Part shown: positions 18,301-26,783 of the stretch, in pieces | Layout of the letters: every line of letters starts with the position of its first letter | Numbering within the stretch: the stretch's first letter is position 1 | Assembly (NCBI RefSeq): GCF_963678635.1 | Contig: NC_087071.1 | Span: forward strand, 39,575,797-39,635,796 | DNA: 60,000 nucleotides | Origin: Symsagittifera roscoffensis | Taxonomy: Eukaryota > Xenacoelomorpha > Acoela > Convolutidae | Reading direction: 5' to 3' | Program-made: the position numbers and the translations under genes | The notes under the pieces: model-generated | What the model saw: the letters and a program-made list of their open reading frames with translations, nothing else | The model's database searches: none | What the model was told of the DNA's origin: nothing

Positions 18301-21300
18301 GATGTTTAGGTGTACTACTTCTGTGGCGATTATTAGAATTATTATAGTTATTATTATTCCGGTGTGGTGATTGGGAATAATTTCTATAACGATTATTATA
18401 ACTTGGGTGTCGATTTTGTGAATTATTTCGCGATCTGTTTTGGTAATTATTGTTTGGTCTGTTATAGTTCGATCTATTATATGAGTTATTCCTTGATCGA
18501 TTGTTCGGGTAATTCTGGTTTCGGTTGTTTGAATAACTTCTATTTCGATTATAGGAGTAGTTTCTATTCCTATTGTATGATGAATTTCGTGATTGGTTGT
18601 TTGGATAGTAGTTATTTCTTGATTGGGAATTAGATCTAGAAACAAATCGTTGTGTGTTTGAATTTGATCTGGAGTAGTTATTTCGACTATTTGGTCTATT
18701 GTAGTGATTTTGTGATGAATTATACGTGTTTCTTCGTTCTGGTGATCTTCCTCTATAACTTGAGTTATATGGTGATTGATTTCTTGTATAATTTGTATTG
18801 TTCGGGAGTGGTTTTCCTGAACTGTTGTTGCTGTGGACTGTTTTGTTCGGTAGATTTTGATCTTTTTTCATGTATTGATAGAATGATTTATTTGGTTCTT
18901 TATATTTTTGAGGTTTATTTTGATTATCTTGCTGTTTTTGTCTACATTCGGAAATACTATGTCCGTATCGTCGGCAATAATTACACCATTTTTTGAAAGA
19001 TGGTTTGCCTTTAAAGTTTGGGTTCTTTTCATAAATATTGAGTATTTCAGTGATTTTTTCAACGAGGTCTGTCTCTGATTCCTGTATATTATTAATATTA
19101 GTGGGAGTCGTTTCAATTTTGTTAACGTATTGTAATTTCAGATTTTCCGTTTCTTCTAGTTTCATCGTGATTTCTGCTTGTTCTAATTTGTCTACTAGTT
19201 TTCGAAAATCTAAATCGGGTTCTCGAATTGAAGAAGGATGGGATGCTCTCTTTTTTATTGCTATTTTCCTTAATTGTGGTGTTAAGGTCATCATTAAGAT
19301 TTCTGTCATCTTTGTGTTTTTATAGTCATGTGTATTTAATGAATATGCTTTTCGAACTAGTGTTTCGATTCGTACTGCTATTTGCTTGATGGTTTCGTTT
19401 GGTAATCTGCGAATTTCATTACATAAAACTCTTTGTTGTTGTTTGTTTCTTTCGGAGTCAAACATTTTTGAAAATTTTTGTGTAAATCTTTTCCAGTTTG
19501 ATTTTATTTCTAGAGGTAGTACTGAAAACCATTTTTGGGCTGCGCCATCTAAGGTTGTTTGTATTAACGCTGTGCGTCGATGTATCCAGTTTTGATGTAG
19601 TGGCGTATTAATGGGTTCAGGTCCAATATTTAAAATCAGGTTTGCCGTTACTGCATTTAAATAATCTTCTACAGAGTATTCAGGGTCTGTTCCTGTGAAA
19701 ACCATTAAAGGTTTGTTTGATGTTATTGATGATCCACCCATAAGGTATGGATTCATTGTCATTTGTAATGATTCTGCTGCATTTGGCATTTGAGAAAAAT
19801 TTGAAAGTTGGTTTCTTGTTATCTCATGTTGTTGGAGATAATATGGGAGTGGTATTTCATTTTGCATTTGTGATGGTTGATACGAGTGTGCAGTCATTGG
19901 ATTTTGTTGTTGAATTGGTTGAAAAGATTGTGTATTAATTGGATTTTGTTGTTGAATTGGTTGTTGATTTTGTGCATCTATTGGTTGTGGAGAAAAATTT
20001 CTATGATTTGTACGTGTTCTCTGTATTCCTTGTCTACGATATTCTTGAGTATTTGGTGCAAATATATCTGGTTGTAAGAAATCATCATCTGAGGATAAAT
20101 AATCCATTTGATAAGATGTTTGTTTTTTATTTTTATTCTGTTGAAAAAATGGGTAATTTTCACTGTGATCCCGTGGAGGATTTGTTTGGAAATTTGTTGA
20201 ATTAGGTTGGGTCATTGGGTTATCCCAATTTCGAGATCTTGTATATTGGTTAAAATTCCTTTGTGGTTGATTACATGTTTTTGATGGATGTGTATAATTA
20301 TAATTATGGTCTGTAAAGTTGTTTCTAGTGAATGTTTTGCGTGTTTTTGATGGTATTGTCATGGGTCTGTATGTTTGGTAATCCATATGTGAATATTTAG
20401 GGGCAACCGAAGGTTTAACGGTTGATTGTAATGTTACCTGTGTTTGTGAAGGATTTGTATTTCTTGGTGTTGTTAAATTTGGGCGTATTGGTGAAATACT
20501 TTGTTGTGTAGTTGTTGTGTGTACAATTTCTTCATTTATGAAGTGTGATGGTGTCTGGATATCTTGTTGAGTAAGATTCCTAGTTCCATTGAGGTTTTCG
20601 TTGTGTATGACTGTAGAGTTTAAACTATGATTTTGTGTATCGGGTAAAAATGTATTATAGTTTAATGGTGTTGCATCAATTGTTAATGGTATTACTCTTA
20701 CATAATCTCTTATGTAAGATATTGTACCTATTGCTTGACTTGAGATTGATTGTGGAAAGCTTATAAATGCGGGATGAGACCATTCGGGGTCCCAAACATA
20801 ATCTGATTGTTCTGTGATAGCGGTATCATCGTTCGAATTTTGGGGTCTAAAATTTTTTCTTGCTTGTGCAATTAAATCAATATTGTGTGTGAAATAATCT
20901 ATTATGAACCATGCCAAAATTTTTTGTAAATCGTGTTTGGTATGTTGTGAAACGTCGTCTTTCGTGAAATTTTCTTTAATGATGTTTAAATAACTAGAGA
21001 GTAGTGTGATTTCATGTCGTACTCTTAAATGTTTAGATGTTTCTGTCGGTGAGACATTTGTTAATGGGATTTCGTTTTCTAATATCGAAATATAACTATA
21101 TATTATTGCGAAAACTTCATTGGTGAAAATGGAGTTTGCTCTTTGTGAGTTATGGTATTGGATGCTTTTTATATATTCTGAAAAAACTTTTGAAAATTCT
21201 AAATCAAGATCGTCTGTTTGAATTGTATATTTTCTATTATTATGGTTTGGTGAGGTGAATTCTATGGAGTAGATTCCATACTGTTGTGTTATGTTGCATA

Positions 21301-21508
21301 TATCTTTTAAGTAGTGGTCTATGATTTGTCTTTTGATTTTTACATCTGGGAACTCTGTTTTACATGGACTAATTCCGGGTTCAAATAAATTTACGAGTAA
21401 ATTTTGACAAAATATGTGTTGTCCTCTATCAGTATCTGCATCTACTATAAAAGGAAAGATTTCATCATCATCTGGACTTTCTTCACCTGGAGTGTGCGTT
21501 GAGCTCAT
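15176..21508 (-). CDS. gag-pol: Gag-protease-reverse transcriptase-RNase H polyprotein (2110 aa)
   Basis: A long N-terminal extension (about residues 1-580) is Gln/Asn/Pro-rich and carries a repeated QPIQQQNP motif. A Ty3-type Gag core follows at about 585-735 (DGAAQKWFSVLP, then a KQIAVRIETLVRKA helix). A CCHC zinc knuckle, CNYCRRYGHSISEC, is near 843-857. A striking Asn/Arg/Ser/Tyr-rich stretch at about 890-1090 probably binds RNA. The aspartic protease has IDFLIDSGAES near 1225. RT has TYLDDVF near 1737, and RNase H has FYAMCDASNFGIGAALL near 1880. Gag and Pol are one frame, with no shift between them. The start overlaps the upstream 155-aa ORF by 26 nt. Gag is far longer than in typical Gypsy elements. 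Confidence 0.95.
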   Translation of the reverse strand: MSSTHTPGEESPDDDEIFPFIVDADTDRGQHIFCQNLLVNLFEPGISPCKTEFPDVKIKRQIIDHYLKDICNITQQYGIYSIEFTSPNHNNRKYTIQTDDLDLEFSKVFSEYIKSIQYHNSQRANSIFTNEVFAIIYSYISILENEIPLTNVSPTETSKHLRVRHEITLLSSYLNIIKENFTKDDVSQHTKHDLQKILAWFIIDYFTHNIDLIAQARKNFRPQNSNDDTAITEQSDYVWDPEWSHPAFISFPQSISSQAIGTISYIRDYVRVIPLTIDATPLNYNTFLPDTQNHSLNSTVIHNENLNGTRNLTQQDIQTPSHFINEEIVHTTTTQQSISPIRPNLTTPRNTNPSQTQVTLQSTVKPSVAPKYSHMDYQTYRPMTIPSKTRKTFTRNNFTDHNYNYTHPSKTCNQPQRNFNQYTRSRNWDNPMTQPNSTNFQTNPPRDHSENYPFFQQNKNKKQTSYQMDYLSSDDDFLQPDIFAPNTQEYRRQGIQRTRTNHRNFSPQPIDAQNQQPIQQQNPINTQSFQPIQQQNPMTAHSYQPSQMQNEIPLPYYLQQHEITRNQLSNFSQMPNAAESLQMTMNPYLMGGSSITSNKPLMVFTGTDPEYSVEDYLNAVTANLILNIGPEPINTPLHQNWIHRRTALIQTTLDGAAQKWFSVLPLEIKSNWKRFTQKFSKMFDSERNKQQQRVLCNEIRRLPNETIKQIAVRIETLVRKAYSLNTHDYKNTKMTEILMMTLTPQLRKIAIKKRASHPSSIREPDLDFRKLVDKLEQAEITMKLEETENLKLQYVNKIETTPTNINNIQESETDLVEKITEILNIYEKNPNFKGKPSFKKWCNYCRRYGHSISECRQKQQDNQNKPQKYKEPNKSFYQYMKKDQNLPNKTVHSNNSSGKPLPNNTNYTRNQSPYNSSYRGRSPERRNTYNSSQNHYNRPNSRNNYSRSNSNTQRFVSRSNSQSRNNYYPNNQSRNSSYNRNRNYSYNRNRSYSNNRNQNYPNNRSRNNSYNRSNYNRPNNNYQNRSRNNSQNRHPSYNNRYRNYSQSPHRNNNNYNNSNNRHRSSTPKHQRHINQVQSNPETTSDPPGIDDTVTDTLQLNQINCTSSDSESDTENTLSINMIKVENDYESVIYEQPFSSHIYENQSEFLQNYYTTPINSTPTTQETNEINTTDQTNKNTKTKCLNTNHIYQNIQKEQPKEKIWTIPFLLESPRNKEFQPPDLEIDFLIDSGAESNIINIPTWNEIKTLHPKLIPLETSSKLATAQGSTLINYGKIQLFLLPTRTMEQSKILNKPFKQIFHITDIKYNIIGIPFISKYIPTINIPNSKILIKDKYTKTKETSLTFFQRLNKQPPFFSKFYPIFNKQRKHLKPLSGNIYNFSIKQVHQYDKEQNKQKFYMSEFEFKPIHKFFKITISSIKYLKNSNSDIISLHVYNNTPYQVTLPFGLLGYCETNATISPIHEKAYRVNNILQLLDICQSTILNEELSINNIISNENRNTDYFTKTPYFKPTFNISNYTEDQQKFLTMFNFQHSQITQDEFEKLANQLIKYSSVYATSKFDVGKISSSLHLPLKPDAVFKKQRASKVPIHLHDKVNRLLDILEQYNIISPVNKEEQPKGNTFINPVIILAKGESLKIVLDARYLNSLIDESKCNWPIEPIQVILTKINGKYFTTADMNSAYNQMPLDEQSRRLTQFVIGNQQYEFNRLFYGISIGPAAFSAFMSKIFRPLILKKNAITYLDDVFMQSQTKDEMFNVLEKYHQILQNENLKAAPDKSHFFLTRVKFLGHNIERKTITPLKSRIDAIQKLQPPTNKKKIQEFLGMLNFLSKYVYKMQLYLRPFYNILRQQNNFEWNTEHQTRFEEIKKLLTEQISNTIPDSNQPFYAMCDASNFGIGAALLQSHNGTNKMNLISANSRLFTQAELRLSTLMRECTAIIYTLTEYEFLILGSKHPTVLFTDHKPIIFLFTQKSNPNHRVYRFQLILMKFPNLHIVWTAGKNLALPDTLSRNTPPELLTRKTTVEIPKNIKFYLAENETSPRLECKYAVKTDIEQSQINNLQHFPLYLDCQNNHYEVDLLGTSTFKPIPYSQWIKNNTQQKRTKQHPPKKRPFSTN

Positions 21509-21950
21509 TTTTTCGTTCGATGACTGTTAATATATAATTATTAATGTGTCGAATTGGTTGATTCCAATTGTATAAATGTACTGGTTTGTGTTTGTACTGC
21601 TTTTTTATTCTTCTTTTTCCTCTTTGTGATGAATTTGAAGTTGTTTCTGAGTCAGAGAAATATAATTGATCGTGAATTGGGCAATTTTTATCTATTGATT
21701 CTTTTAGTTTGTAAAGTTCGTCTAAACTGTTGGTTTCTGATTCTGAAAATGCGTTTCGATTTTTTGAAAATCTTTTTCGTGTTATTTGTCTTTGTTTCGT
21801 TATTATTTTTCTTTTTAGTGTTTGTCGTTTTGTTCGAATGTATCCAACTGTTTGTGTATGAGGTGTGATTACAAGGTCGTATTTTTTGTTATCTATTTCA
21901 CAATTGTGTAAAACGATTGTTTGTTTATTTCCTAGGTTTTTAAATGACAT
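21483..21950 (-). CDS. 155-aa basic ORF preceding gag
   Basis: First sizeable ORF after the leader, ending inside the gag start. Residues about 37-66 are strongly basic (TKRQTLKRKIITKQRQITRK). A Ser/Glu-rich acidic centre follows (SESETNSLDELYKLKES), then a second basic patch (RGKRRIKKQYKHK). Such a charge pattern suits RNA binding or nuclear entry; that is inference. Conventional Gypsy elements have nothing here. Composition matches the adjacent gag. I do not recognise a family. Confidence 0.65.
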   Translation of the reverse strand: MSFKNLGNKQTIVLHNCEIDNKKYDLVITPHTQTVGYIRTKRQTLKRKIITKQRQITRKRFSKNRNAFSESETNSLDELYKLKESIDKNCPIHDQLYFSDSETTSNSSQRGKRRIKKQYKHKPVHLYNWNQPIRHINNYILTVIERKNELNAHSR

Positions 21951-22467
21951 AAGGTTTAGAATGACGGATGCAAAGGGTTGTTAAATGAATTCTAATTACT
22001 TAAACTGTTAGTCCTTACGATTTTTTGGTTAGCTTAACCTGGGTCTATTTGTTCAGGGTTGGAGAGAAAAGTATATCGATTCCGAAGAATGATTTTTTAC
22101 TTTCTCGTGACTAGTATAAGTTAAGGTGTTAACTTACTTAATCTTACTTAGGGGTAGTGATTGTGTTCAAGGGTTGGAGAATAGTAAATCGATCCACAAG
22201 GTTCAGGTATAATTAGAACGCGAGTAGTTCGTTAGATACTATTTTAAACTTACTAAGTCTAAGATTTATCCTGGGTCTGGTAAGAGGGGGGGTCAAGTGA
22301 AGGATGAATAACCGAAGTTCTTCACTGTTTATCCTAATTTGAATGATTAGTTTTGTTTAAAAATTTCTATTAGTCCTGGGTTTTTAGAGAGGGTTGGATA
22401 GTGAATCGACGTTTGAGGTCGTTAGACACTAATTAAGTGGGTGGGGGAGAACAAAGTTGTTCTGTTT

Positions 22468-22492
22468 GATCCAAGGATAAGCCTTGATGATC
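22468..22492 (-). repeat. Leader hairpin repeat, copy 1
   Basis: GATCCAAGGATAAGCCTTG followed by ATGATC; CAAGG pairs with CCTTG around an ATAAG loop. Exactly repeated 60 bp further on. Confidence 0.7.
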
Positions 22493-22527
22493 AAGTTTGA
22501 AATTTAATTAAGTAGAAAATGATTTAA

Positions 22528-22552
22528 GATCCAAGGATAAGCCTTGATGATC
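22528..22552 (-). repeat. Leader hairpin repeat, copy 2
   Basis: Exact copy of 22468-22492. The sequence between the two copies differs, so the repeated hairpin itself seems to be what is kept. Confidence 0.7.
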
Positions 22553-22884
22553 TGATTTTTTAAAATTAAGTGAATTTAAGTTTTATTAAAATTTTAAATG
22601 TGTGTAAAGGAAAGATTTAGTGTTTTGATGATATTAGTGGGTTTATGATTGCTGTTATGTTTTAGATGATGAAGCTGGAACAACAGGATGATTTATGATT
22701 ACTAACCATTTATTGTCATGCTACTAATTTTTATTTTTATTTTCCAATAAATATTTTTCAAACATGTTTTGTATAATACTGCAGAGTTTTAGGAAAACGA
22801 TCTTAGATCTTTTTATCAATCGTTATTGTATATTAATAAATTTGTTTAGCGCCTGAAATGATTTTGAAGCGTAACTTCAAGGTT

Positions 22885-23118
22885 TTATGTTTGCAAATGG
22901 AAATCTAAATTCATTGCAAGTAGTATTCGAAATATAAAAGTTTGTTCTGGCTTTTGCCGAACTATCATATAACTATACGGCAAGTTTCTACTTTGTCGTA
23001 TGTCGTCTTTGGTTCGAGGTCTTCTTCCAATTCCGGGTAGTTCTGTTATGGTTCGGAATATTGGCTCTGATCTATTGAGTCGGAGAGACATTTCAATTAA
23101 ATTATTGTCGTATAACAT
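22885..23118 (-). CDS. Possible 77-aa leader ORF
   Basis: The first long ATG frame after the PBS, 64 nt downstream of it. It has no recognisable motif; part reads LPGIGRRPRTKDDIRQSRN. It may be a uORF, or a short first exon that supplies an AUG to spliced RNAs; a CC|GTATAG near 22978 could be a donor. Only one copy of this region is in the window, so conservation cannot be judged. Confidence 0.3.
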   Translation of the reverse strand: MLYDNNLIEMSLRLNRSEPIFRTITELPGIGRRPRTKDDIRQSRNLPYSYMIVRQKPEQTFIFRILLAMNLDFHLQT

Positions 23119-23181
23119 TTTTGTAAATGTTTTTGTCTAATTTCTAATCTATTTTGGTTAATTCTAATCTATTAAGGTCTT

Positions 23182-23204
23182 GTTCGAGACTTATGGTCGC
23201 ACCA
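23182..23204 (-). other. Primer-binding site
   Basis: Two bases after the 5' LTR, the sense strand reads TGGTGCGACCATAAGTCTCG and continues AAC. Its complement is GTTCGAGACTTATGGTCGCA plus CCA, which looks like a tRNA 3' end with T-loop TTCGA and CCA tail. The T-arm to CCA spacing seems one base short, and I cannot name the tRNA. Confidence 0.75.
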
Positions 23205-23206
23205 GA

Positions 23207-23614
23207 TGAGTTAGGACCGAAGTGTAACTCATAGAGTAATTTCGGATAGGGTACACCGTCTGCTCGTCACGCTATCTTATTTTCGGCCGGATAGATTCGT
23301 GCAACTTCTTAGTCTAATACCGATCCTAATCTTACTCTTATACTATCTAGTCTCAGGTTGTTTAACTAGTCTCTGCTAGGCTCAATAGATCTAGGGTATA
23401 CTGGTTTATTGCGGCTGCTGAAGTGCTCGGGAGAGTCCAACTAATTTCTAAGTTAAATTCAAATCTCTCTGGTGCTGAAATTACAAGTAACTTCAGCACT
23501 TACAAATAAGTGGGTTGTTAGTTAGATGGATCATGATTGGTTAATATTAAATACTTTACATTGGTAAAACATTTAATTTATCCAATCATAAAATGTAGTT
23601 TAGATCAGGTTCCA
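23207..23614 (-). repeat. 5' LTR of copy A (408 bp)
   Basis: Identical by eye to 4692-5099, in the same orientation. A TATA-like TATAAGA lies at 23336-23342. Confidence 0.95.
23336..23342 (-). promoter_or_regulatory. TATA-like box in the 5' LTR
   Basis: TATAAGAG on the sense strand; the copy that would drive this element. Conserved across diverged LTRs in the window. Confidence 0.55.
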
Positions 23615-23618
23615 CAAC
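23615..23618. repeat. Target-site duplication CAAC, right
   Basis: Matches 4688-4691. Confidence 0.85.
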
Positions 23619-25637
23619 GGAGCAAAAATTTGAAAAAAATCAGTCCAAAATTTCAAAAACATAATTTTTTAAAAAATGGTGGGCGCTTTTTGTTATTTCT
23701 ACTTTTTTTTACCGCGCTCCCTCCCCGAAATCGTTGCAGAATTGGTCAATCGAAATTAGATGTCATAAAATAGTACATTGGATCGTGGTGGTTCAAAGCC
23801 GTAGAAAAAGGAGCGTCTGCCCTCTATCACCAAAATCCGACCCTGATTTCCATCATAACCAAAATCGAACAATTGATTTCATAAAAAGAAGACCCTCTGA
23901 TTTAACCGTGATGAAAAATCTAAAATAATCTTCATTAAATAACCAAACGCTCATACAATTTAATCTACTATCGGTTTTTTATCGGATGGTTTGCTGAGAA
24001 AAGATTTCGTCAAAAAGTTAACAAAGGGGGAGTTTTTTGGGTGACGAGGATGGCGAGGAGTTTAACTGTAATATAAGATTTGAGTTCCTGCCAACCCCTA
24101 AATCAACACTATTGGAAGCAAGAGATAAAAATTTAAACTCTCACGCAACACTGTCTGAAAACCGTTTATCCTCTTGCAGGTTCAAGTTCAACTTACTCAA
24201 AATTTCGAAAAAAAAACTGTCAACTTTTCGATCAATTTTTCTGGGCCGCAGGCAAATTTTTCAAAACTGCGTTTTATGCTCTTTTTGGACACTTGGATCA
24301 AAAAACGCGTTTTTTTCGCGCCCGCGTCCCCTCAAGTTTTGTACATATTGGTGCCAAAGGCGCCTTTAAAAAATTTTTAAGGAGAGGCTGCCGAAAATGG
24401 ATATCTCAAAATAGCACAAAGGAGGTTCCTTTGGGTCGGCAGGGGGTCAAATCCATAAGACTCCGATCAGAAAAAGGTTGCATTTTTTTATTTTGTAGCA
24501 AAAGTCCTAATCATTTACTTTGTTGTCTCGCCATGATTTTGTGAGAACTAAACGCGTTTTTCAATTGATTTTTTTTTCTTGAATTCGCCCATACTCTTTT
24601 TCAATTTTTTCGAACTTTTCAAAACATTTTTTTGAACGCCCGTCCTCCTTATTTTATCCCACCTCAGCATCGCCCATTCCCTTCCGCATGTTTACCTTCA
24701 AAAAAACTTAAAGAAAATTTTGAACTTGGTTGGAAGCCCACATATACCACAACCCCAGCCCGCCCACATTTACTCTAGCTCTATCCCGCAAATACGCACC
24801 CTCAACTTGGGAGGGTAGGCAAAGGTGTGTGTATGTGTGTTTTGTGGTAGGGGTGGGTTGGTCAAGGTTTGAGGTTAGGGTGGGGGGGGGGGTTGTGCAG
24901 GTGCAATGTATGTGTGGGGAGGAAGAGTTTTTTGGAAATAACTTCACATCAGGTACGCACGTGTAAATGCAGAAGAGAAAAGATTGAACAAACAGAGTGA
25001 CTGGTGTGTGTGTGTGTGTGTGTGTGTGAGGGGGAGAAAGTGTTTAAATAAGTGTTTAAAAATATCAATTGATACGTTTAGAGTCCGAGTAGGAGCGCAA
25101 TTTTGCAGAAACTGTTGCAATTTCCGCAAAAAATTTTAAAAAAAGATGGACATTTTAATCCCCTCTTAAACTTTTGGATTTCCTTTGGTTATAAAGGATT
25201 TGAATGGATTTGATTGTATCAGAAAAAGTCAATGACAGTGTCAACTTTTTTTGGTCCCAATTTGCAACAAAAATGGATTTTAATGACAAGTTTTTAGCCA
25301 TAATTGTTTCTTTTTTGATCAATTTCTATTCATGAAGCTCAGCTGTGGGTGAGATCAAAGCTTACCATAACAGGAATAATATATAAGACAATTCTAATAA
25401 AGTTGAAAATGCCGTTAAACTAAACTGACGATGAGCCTTAGGCTAAACATTAAACTGAACAAGGGAGCCACGAGGGATTCAAATATCTCACCACTTGCAG
25501 AGTTGCCAACCTAAGAATTTTCAAAGAGCAAACTAGACGCCTTCCTGTATACACTATTTTTGAGGGGTGATATATCACTTTTTCTCCATACTAGTTGAAA
25601 TTGCGGAAATTTTTTTATTGTCCTGTGACCCATTTTG
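23619..25637. other. Non-coding DNA with old repeats
   Basis: No gene is supported. A weak dispersed repeat (24280-24480: GCGCCCGCGTCCCC, then TTGTACATATTGG) resembles 32370-32520 (GCGCGCGCCTATTG ... TTGTATATATTTGCGCC). A (TG)n tract lies at 25003-25028. A C-rich to G-rich segment is listed separately. Confidence 0.5.
24730..24892. other. C-rich to G-rich switch ending in G11
   Basis: C-rich on the plus strand in the first half (ACAACCCCAGCCCGCCCAC), then G-rich (GTGGTAGGGGTGGGTTGG), ending in eleven G at 24882-24892. Similar layouts occur at 34670-34914 and 48745-49021. Confidence 0.5.
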
Positions 25638-26313
25638 GTATACACGCATCCAATTTAGGCGTAAATAATGTTTTATAATGGATTATTAAGATGATTTTTT
25701 GACAAATACAATTGATTATAATTACCAAAATTGCGTGTTTAAAGGATTTATAATTGATTATAATCGTGATAGTTTCCAAGACATTATAAGCACTTATAAT
25801 CGATTATTATTGATTATAGTTCTTACAAAAAACAATTAGAATCAAAAATAATCAATTTTAATCTCTTATTTTGCCAAAATTTTATCAAATCGAAACTATA
25901 ATCGAATTAATTCTTTTGGGTTATTATTTTTGTGTCATTAAGAAAATTTCTGAAAGAATGATCTCATGGACACTTTGGTTCATCTGAACACAAAGTTATA
26001 CCTCGAAACAAAAATTTCGCAGAGATTCTTTCATGATAATGGAAAAGTTCCCGCGGTAGATGAAAAATAAATCTTCCGAATCAATCATGAAATTAAATCA
26101 ACTAAAATCAATTTTAATTGTATCGAACAATGGACAAATAAATATTCAATTACAATAGGTTATAATGGATTATAATAATTTGATCTTAAAAAGAGAGATT
26201 ATAATCGATTATGATTTGACTAAAACTGATTGTTTCTCAATTTTAGTAAGACTGATTTTAAAATTGTAATTTAATCGATTATTAACGCTTGAAACTGGAT
26301 GCGGGTATCACTC
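25638..26313. mobile_element. MITE-like element with ATCGATTATAAT-type internal repeats
   Basis: Terminal inverted repeats GTATACACGCATCCAATTT (25638-25656) and AAACTGGATGCGGGTATC (26292-26309). The direct repeat GACCCATTTTG flanks it at 25627-25637 and 26314-26324. The interior is a run of AATCGATTATAATC-type repeats on both strands. No ORF. Confidence 0.65.
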
Positions 26314-26406
26314 GACCCATTTTGATGATTATTTGTGGTACCTGATTTTCCACAACCGAATACAAAGATCCTCTCCAATTTTCTAGCCGATGAATCATTT
26401 TAACTG

Positions 26407-26568
26407 GTTGGGTTTTGAGGAAAAAATAGAATTTGAGATGAATATGATGTAAGATTTTCACAGAATATTGTAAATCTTGTGGTATTCTGACACAAAAATG
26501 TTTATCTTGTCAGAATTTAACTAAAATTTCTATCTTATAAGATGTCTAAAATGCTAATCTTGTGAAAA
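26407..26568. repeat. Dispersed repeat, copy 1 (copy 2 at 27265-27430)
   Basis: AATAGAATTTGAGATGAAT and ACTAAAATTTCT stretches recur in the same order at 27265-27430, there inside a MITE-like element. Confidence 0.6.
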
Positions 26569-26783
26569 CTTAGCACAAATTTATTTAAAAAAATTACCAA
26601 ATTATGCAGAAACTTGTACCACAAAACTTGCCATAGCACACAAAATCATAAAATCAACAATTGAGATCGACTATGATTTTTTCTGTTTAGAACTTGCCAC
26701 ATGAAAACAATCCGTATTTGAAATCTATTTTGTGGGCTCGGCCAATAAGAGTTATTTTTTCTGAATTTTGGTGCTGGTGGGGG

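Larger units (their letters stand above)
21951..23181 (-). other. Leader of copy A with imperfect repeats
   Basis: About 1.2 kb between the PBS and the first ORF. On the plus strand imperfect copies of CCTGGGT...AGGGTTGGAGA...ATCGAT recur near 22036, 22140 and 22375. Two exact 25-bp hairpin repeats follow (separate entries). A long structured leader would suit a packaging signal. Confidence 0.6.
4692..23614 (-). mobile_element. Complete 18.9-kb Ty3/Gypsy-type LTR retroelement with env and accessory ORFs (copy A)
   Basis: Two LTRs (4692-5099, 23207-23614) flanked by the 4-bp duplication CAAC define the element. It is read on the minus strand. Sense order: LTR, PBS, leader, 155-aa basic ORF, Gag-PR-RT-RNase H, integrase with DD35E and a GPY module, small hydrophobic ORFs, a Met-free ORF, an envelope-like ORF, a 601-aa ORF, a 1.6-kb non-coding region, LTR. 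RT-RNase H before integrase and the GPY module place it in Ty3/Gypsy rather than Copia. The LTRs match base for base by eye and most ORFs are intact, so it inserted recently. Typical Gypsy elements are about 5-8 kb. The internal sense strand is strongly A- and C-rich and G-poor, unlike the flanks. Confidence 0.95.

Noticed and set aside
18229-18996. Open frames of 89-138 aa on both strands within gag
   Set aside because: Shadows of the Asn/Arg/Ser/Tyr-rich nucleocapsid repeat; alternate frames of such repeats stay open by composition.
23182-23204. tRNA gene fragment (TTCGA and CCA)
   Set aside because: It lies two bases from the 5' LTR, in the right orientation for a primer-binding site, and no rest of a tRNA is present.
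24708-24966. ORFs rich in Pro, Thr, His or Gly/Val
   Set aside because: Products of the low-complexity C-rich/G-rich segment.
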